Source: Cytophagales bacterium (GTDB lineage Bacteria > Bacteroidota > Bacteroidia > Cytophagales > Cyclobacteriaceae). From it: a stretch of 11,331 nt of DNA. This document shows, piece after piece, positions 5,912 to 11,331 of this stretch. Below the pieces are notes generated by a model. That model saw nothing but the letters and a program-made list of their open reading frames with translations. It made no database searches and was not told the DNA's origin. The stretch is from contig DNZD01000219.1 of NCBI GenBank assembly GCA_003504855.1, forward strand, positions 1 through 11,331. Reading direction: 5' to 3'. Position 1 is the first letter of the stretch. Every line of letters begins with the position of its first letter. Both the position numbers and the translations under genes were made by a program.

Positions 5912-7258
5912 CTAAAAGAAGATCTGGTATTGCAGGGTTAATTGACCTTTGCGATCGGATCGAATAAGGTCGGTACCCTGGAGGGAATATACCGGCCTGC
6001 TTTGATAGTCGAGGGTAAGTTTACTGGTGTGACCTTTGATAAACCAATTCAGCCCCACGTCATACACATTCATTTGCTTGTCCAATCGGTCGAGCTTTGC
6101 GCTTTGCAAAGTCACATACGGCATCAGGGTACCATTGCCTTCACCAAACAGATCCTTGTTCATCAGATAACCGGCCTGCGCATAGACCTGCGTGCCTGTA
6201 CCGAACATAGGGAAAGCATTGCCCTGGGTTCCTGCGAGATAAGGGCCGGTGATGGAGGTACCCGGATTCATGGCATTATTGTAACGCAGGTAGCCTGGGC
6301 CATAGTTGGTGTTGAAGTATCCTAGGTAGGCGTTGACCGCAGTACCTTTTTCTTTGTTCACGGGTGCATCATAAAATACAGCCACCGACCAAAGGTTCAT
6401 ATCATAAAAAGTGTTCGTGACACCATCGCCCGTCCAGAGTGCATTTTTTTGTTGGATGAATCCGGCCTCGAGGTTCAATACCCTTTTCTTGCCCAGGTAG
6501 GTACCCGTCATGTAGGGTGTGGTGTGGGCTTCTTTGTCAAAGAAGTTCCACATGAAGAACCCCTGGTATTGCTTGTGGTGTCCTACTTGGGCAAACGTGG
6601 CGTTTGAACTTGTTGCAATGCTGATGGGGGAGGTGATGGTACCATTCGTGGTAATGGGAAAGGGATCACTCATCACCACCCGGTAGTCAAATCGTCCCAA
6701 CTGTCCGCGGGCATATACGCTCAGTTTTCTGGAGAACTCGTCGGTCTGATCGACAGTGGCCTGGGCGAATACGGGCACATCCATGCTCATGATGGTGCCA
6801 ATGCTGGGCTGACTGAACCGCGATAGTCCGTTGGCAATCGTTAAGCCGCCACCCAGAACCAGTTTGTTGTTGGTTTTTGAAGTCTTGTATTCGGCCAGGG
6901 CATCATGGAAGAATACCTGCACCTTTCGGTTGCCGGCATTCTGCGCGAGGAAGTTGAAATTGTTTTGTCCAAACTGGAAGTAGAAGAAGACATGGTCTGT
7001 CAATTGTCCATACAGCTGCATGCGGGTGCGGCGCAGGCCAATGTCCATGGTCTGTGATGCCGGCTCGCCGAGAACCTGGGTGCCTGGGTTGCTGTCGTTA
7101 AACCGTACCCATACCTGGTTAAGAAAGGTGGCTTTGAGGTAGTGACTTCCACTCTCATTGAGTTTGATGCGCAATTCCTCCAGTTCTTTAGGCGGTTCCT
7201 GTGCGAATGCGCTCCTAGCACTGAGCATGACGATGCATGCCAGATAGATGGGTTTCAT
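5912..7258 (-). CDS. Outer-membrane beta-barrel porin
   Basis: A 448-aa secreted barrel protein. The signal peptide is residues 1-19, with probable cleavage after SAFA before QEPP. A short possibly helical segment (20-36, PPKELEELRIKLNE) precedes many alternating hydrophobic/polar strands rich in Tyr, Phe and Gly, such as VFFYFQFGQNNFNF and SVAVFYDAPV. The chain ends in LQYQIFF, with the terminal Phe typical of barrels inserted by the BAM machinery. The pattern LRRTRMQLYGQLTDHVFFYFQ resembles the phosphate-selective porin O/P group, but no selectivity residues can be assigned. It lies 32 bases after the SulP gene on the same strand and ends at a strong terminator, so it is probably the outer-membrane step for the same solute as SulP. 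The solute is unknown. Confidence 0.82.
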   Translation of the reverse strand: MKPIYLACIVMLSARSAFAQEPPKELEELRIKLNESGSHYLKATFLNQVWVRFNDSNPGTQVLGEPASQTMDIGLRRTRMQLYGQLTDHVFFYFQFGQNNFNFLAQNAGNRKVQVFFHDALAEYKTSKTNNKLVLGGGLTIANGLSRFSQPSIGTIMSMDVPVFAQATVDQTDEFSRKLSVYARGQLGRFDYRVVMSDPFPITTNGTITSPISIATSSNATFAQVGHHKQYQGFFMWNFFDKEAHTTPYMTGTYLGKKRVLNLEAGFIQQKNALWTGDGVTNTFYDMNLWSVAVFYDAPVNKEKGTAVNAYLGYFNTNYGPGYLRYNNAMNPGTSITGPYLAGTQGNAFPMFGTGTQVYAQAGYLMNKDLFGEGNGTLMPYVTLQSAKLDRLDKQMNVYDVGLNWFIKGHTSKLTLDYQSRPVYSLQGTDLIRSDRKGQLTLQYQIFF

Positions 7259-7290
7259 GTTTGGTATGGTTGAAAGGTGAGTCCGAACGA

Positions 7291-9477
7291 CTAACTCTTC
7301 TGTAGTGCTTCCACAAACTCTTCTGCGTACCGTTCCAGGAATTCAATTTCTGAAGGGTCGAGCAAATCAAGTCGTTTGTACAACAACAGCCGATGCTTGT
7401 GGCATTCGATGTGGATCTCTTCGCGATTTTCCAGGAATCGGATAACAGGCTCCTTGAAGTACTTACGCACGGCATCTTCGTCACCACGGAGGTAGAATTT
7501 TCTGGAGAATTCCGGGTAGTTAGCAAAGTCAATGTCTTTGCCTCCAACCAGTTCTGAGAATTTCGTACCAAAGCTCTCTGGCTCCAATGCAAAATCAGGA
7601 ATGGGAAGGTTGATTTCAGAGAGATGAACCACCGTAACATGGGTCTCTTGTCCGGCCTGTCGAACACCCTGCGTGATGTTGAGGTCGGCAATTTCAATTT
7701 TGCCGACATCCGCATATTTGGACAGGATGTTTTCTTCAAATCGGATGGTGTTTCCTGACTGGATGGGGAAGTTTTTGTACTTCGTTCCAACACGCACATG
7801 CTGCGGGTTGAAGTCGTAGTCCTTGTCTACGGCAAACTTGCGCAGCTCCACCTGCCGTGCGGAAAGGCGAATTTCAATTTTGTCAGCATCCGTTTTGGAT
7901 AACTTCCGGGCGGCCAGCGGATGGCCAGATAAAGGGTTGAGGTGCTCAATGTTGGTGATGCTGACATGGCCACCAGTCTGGTGATAAGAATCCTCGAAAT
8001 GGTGCAACTGGTCCATGAAGGAGTGATCCACGAATTTGGCCATTTCAAAGTCGAGGGTCACCCGCTTACCTGGCTTCAGGGAAGACCACAATTTCTTATG
8101 CCCCAGGAAGTTTGAGAATGTGGCGACGCCCTTCATACCGATGTGAATATTCTTCTCATCCTCGGTAACGACATAATCGGCCTTGAACAATTGACCAACC
8201 GGGGCGCCGTTGAGGATGTGGAAAATAAATTTGGTAAGGATACCGGCAGCCACACCGAGCAACAGGTCTTCGGCCACCGTTACGATGATGGTGACAATAA
8301 AGATGACCAACTGCTCGGGTCCGATTTTGTAGGTGCCAATGAATTCTTTCGGTGATGCCAGTCGATAGGCAACTGCGATCAGCATGGCAGCCAGTGCAGC
8401 GGTAGGAATCATTTCGATGACGGGGATCAGCAGCAACATCGCAATGAATAGAAACAGACCATGGAATACGTTGGCCCAACGTGTCGCGCCTCCATAGCCC
8501 ACATTCGCTGAACTACGGGCAACTTCAGAAATCATGGGCAAGCCCCCGAGTAATCCGGCAACTCCATTGCCAGCGGCTACCGCGCGCAAATCTTTATTGA
8601 AATCTGACTGGCGCTTCCATGGATCCAGGCCGTCGATAGCTTTCACTGTAAGCAATGATTCCAGACTGTTAACGAACAGGAACATGAATACATATTTCCA
8701 GAATACACCAGTACCCGCTGCTGCGAAGCTGGCATTGAAGCCGATATTGCCCCAGAAGTCACCTATCGTCACCAATGATGCCGGACGTGAAGTTTTGAAA
8801 TCAAGAAAAGCGGCAACAGGTACCATGACCACGAGCACAACCATAGGAGCGGGAATCTTCTTGAAGATGCCGCCAAGCATCGGCAGCGCAAAAATGATTA
8901 TCAGGCTGAGTACACCCACCAAGGCAATTTGCGGGTCAGCGTTTTGGATGAACTTCGGAATATGTGTGTACAGTTCAATGGGGCTCAGCCCTTTGGTCAT
9001 GTCGGCCGGCACACCCAACAGAATTGGAAATTGTTTGGCAAAAATTAATACACCGATAGCCGCAAGCATGCCATGCACGGCTGAGTGCGGAAAGAAATCA
9101 CTGAATGATCCAAACTTCAGCAATCCGAATACAAACTGAATTACGGCCATGACCACAACCGCACCACAGGCAAGTTGGACTGCAGTAGCGCCTTCTATGT
9201 TAAGGTTGCCGAGATCGGTTACTGCTCCTGCACAAACCGTGATCAGGCCCGCAGCGGGACCTTTGATGGTAAGTCGTCCGCCTTGAAAAATCCCCACAAC
9301 AAGTCCGCCCACCATGGCTGTGAGCACGCCCATCGCAGCCGGAAAACCGGACGCCTTGGCGATACCAAGGCTTAAGGGAAGTGCTAAAAGGAATACGAGA
9401 AAGCCGGAAAGCGAGTCGGCGGTAAGATTTTGCTTGAGGCCTTCAAGCCCGTCTTTGGGTATTTCAAGTGTTTTCAT
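7291..9477 (-). CDS. SulP-family anion transporter with STAS domain and extra C-terminal domain
   Basis: A 728-aa inner-membrane anion transporter; characterised relatives carry sulfate or, as in cyanobacterial BicA, bicarbonate with Na+. The membrane domain spans about 20-425: LALPLSLGIAKASGFP (31-46), the TM3 region LTIKGPAAGL (69-78), an acidic residue in NSLESLL (Glu273), and GLPMISEVARSSANVGYGGAT (312-332). A cytoplasmic STAS domain covers about 440-540, including VDHSFMDQL (482-490), where Ser485 or a neighbour sits near the usual regulatory serine. About 180 further residues (546-728) follow; they are not part of a normal SulP protein, contain no membrane segment, and are rich in acidic and aromatic residues. 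The gene sits between the NuoB/HycG-like gene (81 bases upstream) and the porin (32 bases downstream). Bicarbonate is the preferred guess from known Bacteroidota SulP/BicA genes, but sulfate or another anion is possible. Confidence 0.93.
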   Translation of the reverse strand: MKTLEIPKDGLEGLKQNLTADSLSGFLVFLLALPLSLGIAKASGFPAAMGVLTAMVGGLVVGIFQGGRLTIKGPAAGLITVCAGAVTDLGNLNIEGATAVQLACGAVVVMAVIQFVFGLLKFGSFSDFFPHSAVHGMLAAIGVLIFAKQFPILLGVPADMTKGLSPIELYTHIPKFIQNADPQIALVGVLSLIIIFALPMLGGIFKKIPAPMVVLVVMVPVAAFLDFKTSRPASLVTIGDFWGNIGFNASFAAAGTGVFWKYVFMFLFVNSLESLLTVKAIDGLDPWKRQSDFNKDLRAVAAGNGVAGLLGGLPMISEVARSSANVGYGGATRWANVFHGLFLFIAMLLLIPVIEMIPTAALAAMLIAVAYRLASPKEFIGTYKIGPEQLVIFIVTIIVTVAEDLLLGVAAGILTKFIFHILNGAPVGQLFKADYVVTEDEKNIHIGMKGVATFSNFLGHKKLWSSLKPGKRVTLDFEMAKFVDHSFMDQLHHFEDSYHQTGGHVSITNIEHLNPLSGHPLAARKLSKTDADKIEIRLSARQVELRKFAVDKDYDFNPQHVRVGTKYKNFPIQSGNTIRFEENILSKYADVGKIEIADLNITQGVRQAGQETHVTVVHLSEINLPIPDFALEPESFGTKFSELVGGKDIDFANYPEFSRKFYLRGDEDAVRKYFKEPVIRFLENREEIHIECHKHRLLLYKRLDLLDPSEIEFLERYAEEFVEALQKS

Positions 9478-9558
9478 AGGTTTTGGTAGGTAGGCTTTAG
9501 AGGCCAGGCCGAAGGTTTGGTCACCTGCAACGCATAAAAATAGCGCTGGCGGTCGTAG

Positions 9559-10323
9559 CTAGACGCTATCTCTTCTTTTCCGGAGCAGTTCGAGGATGCC
9601 ATTCACAAAAGTCAGTGGATGGGGAGGATTGCCAGGCACATAAAGATCAACCGGATATTTATCCAAAAATGACCTGTTGAGTGCATCGCTGCCGGCAAAG
9701 ATGCCTCCACTGATCGCGTCGGTGCCGGCCAGAATAATCAACTTGGGGCTGGGCACAGCATCATAACATATTTGCACGGCTTCAGCCATATTCTCGCTGA
9801 TGGGTCCGGTAATGACGATGCCATCGGTATGCCGCGGGCTGGCCAGAAATTCAATTCCAAAGCGTCCCATGTCAAAATTGGGATTGCCAACAGCGTTGAG
9901 TTCTGCTTCGTCGGCATTGGAGCCGGCTGCCGAGATCTCTCGCAATTTCAACGACCGGCCAAACAGGGAACGGATTTCCTGTCGGACTTTTGACTCATCC
10001 AGCACGATGGGCTCGGTCGATCCTTCAGCAATGATCAATCGCTCCCGCACATTGGTGGCTATTTTATAGTCAGTAGTAAAATGAATCTTTTCCGGGAATG
10101 CGAATGAACATTCTCCGCACATCACACACTTTCCCAGATCAATCCGCACCGGGGATTTTTGAATGGCTTGCGTAGGACAGCAGGCTACCAGCGCATCTTC
10201 GTCGACGGTTGCACGGCTGATTTCCGGGCGCCCTTTGAAGGGTCCGGGTACTTTGGGTTTGCTGACATCCGGGATGAATTGTTTCCCGAGTTGATGCAAG
10301 AGTTTGATGTCTTCCAGGATCAT
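9559..10323 (-). CDS. Ferredoxin plus NuoB/HycG-like fusion with lost cluster ligands
   Basis: A 254-aa soluble subunit related to HyfH (N-terminal part) and HyfI/HycG/NuoB (about 118-254) of hydrogenase-4 and complex I. The second part keeps the family framework: RFGIEFLASPRHTDGIVITGP (154-174), SGGIF (205-209), PGNPPHP (230-236). Against the family pattern CNGCDxE, GACG and PGCPP, all four ligands of the proximal [4Fe-4S] cluster are replaced: Ser135, Asp138, Asp202 and Asn232. In the ferredoxin part the first CxxCxxC is gone (Thr39, Glu42, Leu45) and the last cysteine is Phe76. Cys66, Cys69, Cys72 and Cys49 remain, exactly the four ligands of one cluster. The gene starts 10 bases after the HyfF-like gene, so the two proteins are probably in one complex. 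The reading frame is intact and motifs outside the ligands are kept, which argues against a decaying pseudogene. Enzymatic role is unknown. Confidence 0.85.
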   Translation of the reverse strand: MILEDIKLLHQLGKQFIPDVSKPKVPGPFKGRPEISRATVDEDALVACCPTQAIQKSPVRIDLGKCVMCGECSFAFPEKIHFTTDYKIATNVRERLIIAEGSTEPIVLDESKVRQEIRSLFGRSLKLREISAAGSNADEAELNAVGNPNFDMGRFGIEFLASPRHTDGIVITGPISENMAEAVQICYDAVPSPKLIILAGTDAISGGIFAGSDALNRSFLDKYPVDLYVPGNPPHPLTFVNGILELLRKRRDSV

Positions 10324-10333
10324 ACAGCAAATT

Positions 10334-11331
10334 TTATTGTGGTAACACGAGAATGGCCTGTTGAATGATGCGGATCAGAAAATCAGGACTGAAGACACCG
10401 GCTATCAGTACTCCACCAATCAACAGCAGGGGTGAAAGTGACTCCAATGGATTCACTTGCTCCATCACCCGCGCATTGGGATTGGCAATAAATATCATGG
10501 TAAAGAACTTCCGGATAATTGAATAAACAAAGAAACACAGGAGGAACATCACCACAAATACGATCCACCATTGACCTGAAATCATCAGGGATTTGAACAA
10601 AAGGAATTCGGTCATAAATAACCCGGACGGTGGCATCGCTACAATGGCCAACAAGCCGGCCAACAGTGCCATGCTTCCCACCGGACTTACCTTAAAGTAA
10701 TCGCCGCACTCCTCTTCAATCTTACTTTGATATGTGCGGTGCACCTGACCGATCTGAAAAAACAATCCGGCTTTGGCAAAGGCGTGGAGGGTGAGGTGAA
10801 GAATGGCAACAAGATACCCGTTCACACCTGTTGAGAAAGCAATCAGAATCAGGCCGGCATGCTCCATGCTGGAATAGGCAAGCAGGCGTTTGAAATTATT
10901 GGTCTTGAGGATAAAAACGGCTGCCAGAAACAGGCTGAGTACGCCCGTGAGCAGGAGCACATGATTCATCCACGCCAGTATGCTGGTGTGCGCATAAATT
11001 TGATAGAATCTGTAAATCGCCACGAAGCCAACGCTCATGAGCGGACCGGAGAACATAGCGCCTATCGGTGAGGGTGAACTGTCCTTGGCATCAATATCAA
11101 TGGTGAACAACGGCACGATGCCCATCTTCACGGAGAATCCTGCCAATACAAATATGAAAGACGTTTTGATCCAGCCGAGGTTCATGTCGGGGGCCACCCT
11201 AACGAGGTCATTGATGTAATTGGGCGTATTGTGGGCGGCAATACTGAGGAACATAATCCCAGCAAAACCGAGGGTGACACCGATAGAACTAACAAAGAGA
11301 TACTTCCACGTGGCTTCCAGCGATAGTTTAT
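10334..11331 (-). CDS. HyfF/NuoN-like proton-channel subunit (5' end outside window)
   Basis: C-terminal 331 residues of an antiporter-like membrane subunit of the complex I/hydrogenase-4 superfamily. The frame is open through the window edge (SLEATWKYLFVSSIGVTLGF before the first internal ATG at 11254), so the start is missing. About nine hydrophobic segments are seen. Numbered over the visible part, SSMEHAGLI (153-161), His182 and Lys186 in LHAFAKAGLFF, and MPPSGLFMTEF (232-242) match HyfF-type sequences best. SSMEHxG is more typical of HyfF than of NuoL or NuoN, and the histidine and lysine belong to the proton path. It ends 10 bases before the NuoB/HycG-like fusion. A DabB-type carbon-pump channel is an alternative but fits less well. 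Upstream genes of the cluster are not visible. Confidence 0.85.
   Translation of the reverse strand, partial: KLSLEATWKYLFVSSIGVTLGFAGIMFLSIAAHNTPNYINDLVRVAPDMNLGWIKTSFIFVLAGFSVKMGIVPLFTIDIDAKDSSPSPIGAMFSGPLMSVGFVAIYRFYQIYAHTSILAWMNHVLLLTGVLSLFLAAVFILKTNNFKRLLAYSSMEHAGLILIAFSTGVNGYLVAILHLTLHAFAKAGLFFQIGQVHRTYQSKIEEECGDYFKVSPVGSMALLAGLLAIVAMPPSGLFMTEFLLFKSLMISGQWWIVFVVMFLLCFFVYSIIRKFFTMIFIANPNARVMEQVNPLESLSPLLLIGGVLIAGVFSPDFLIRIIQQAILVLPQ

Noticed and set aside
5942..6325. Open frame of 127 codons on the plus strand inside the porin gene
   Set aside because: Antisense shadow of the barrel strands, with no start context or motif.
7215..7799. Open frame of 194 codons on the minus strand overlapping the end of SulP and start of the porin
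   Set aside because: Alternate frame of two well-supported genes; Ser/Thr/Arg-rich low-information translation.
8534..9139. Open frame of 201 codons on the plus strand inside the SulP gene
   Set aside because: Antisense to conserved transmembrane segments; Ser/Pro/Thr-rich composition is what the reverse of a membrane gene gives.
9559..10323. Pseudogene interpretation of the NuoB/HycG-like fusion
   Set aside because: The frame is intact, motifs outside the ligand positions are conserved, and ligand loss is coherent by cluster, unlike random decay.
10334..11331. DabB-type carbon-pump channel as identity of the membrane subunit
   Set aside because: The SSMEHAG and PPSGLFMTEF motifs and the adjoining NuoB/HycG-like gene fit HyfF better, and no DabA-like gene is present in the window.

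Overview
The window looks like a piece of a Bacteroidota chromosome (Cytophagia, Chitinophagia or Sphingobacteriia type). The evidence is a DnaX without the zinc module, TAnnTTTG promoter elements, weak or absent Shine-Dalgarno sites, and an outer-membrane barrel protein ending in Phe. Coding density is high. No rRNA, tRNA, CRISPR array or insertion sequence was seen. No gene-free stretch exceeds 300 bases.

Layout. Positions 1-1168 (minus) hold dnaX. Its zero frame stops just after a run of ten A, while the -1 frame stays open to the window edge. Positions 1276-2235 (plus) encode a membrane-anchored family 2 glycosyltransferase. It converges, with overlapping stop codons, on a minus-strand pair: cytidine deaminase (3367-2891) and a small serine alpha/beta hydrolase (2891-2232). 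Divergent from the deaminase is a saccharopine dehydrogenase-like gene (3452-4780, plus), which again overlaps stop codons with a minus-strand pair: a MarC-family membrane protein and RNase HI (5813-4777).

Positions 5912-11331 are one minus-strand run, read from the right edge: a partial HyfF/NuoN-like proton-channel subunit, a ferredoxin plus NuoB/HycG-like fusion, a SulP anion transporter with an extra C-terminal domain, and an outer-membrane porin. A clear intrinsic terminator at 5866-5889 ends it.

This last block is the most interesting part. The NuoB/HycG-like domain keeps the family framework (SPRH, TGP, SGGIF, PG-PP-P) but has lost all four cysteines that hold the [4Fe-4S] cluster. 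The ferredoxin part has lost all ligands of one cluster and kept all four of the other. No hydrogenase or NuoD-like large subunit lies between the HyfF-like and small-subunit genes, where hyf clusters usually have it. Together with a SulP transporter and a porin, this suggests a complex I/hydrogenase-4-derived membrane machine whose electron path is altered or abandoned, possibly tied to anion (for example bicarbonate) uptake. The sequence facts are direct; the function is inference.
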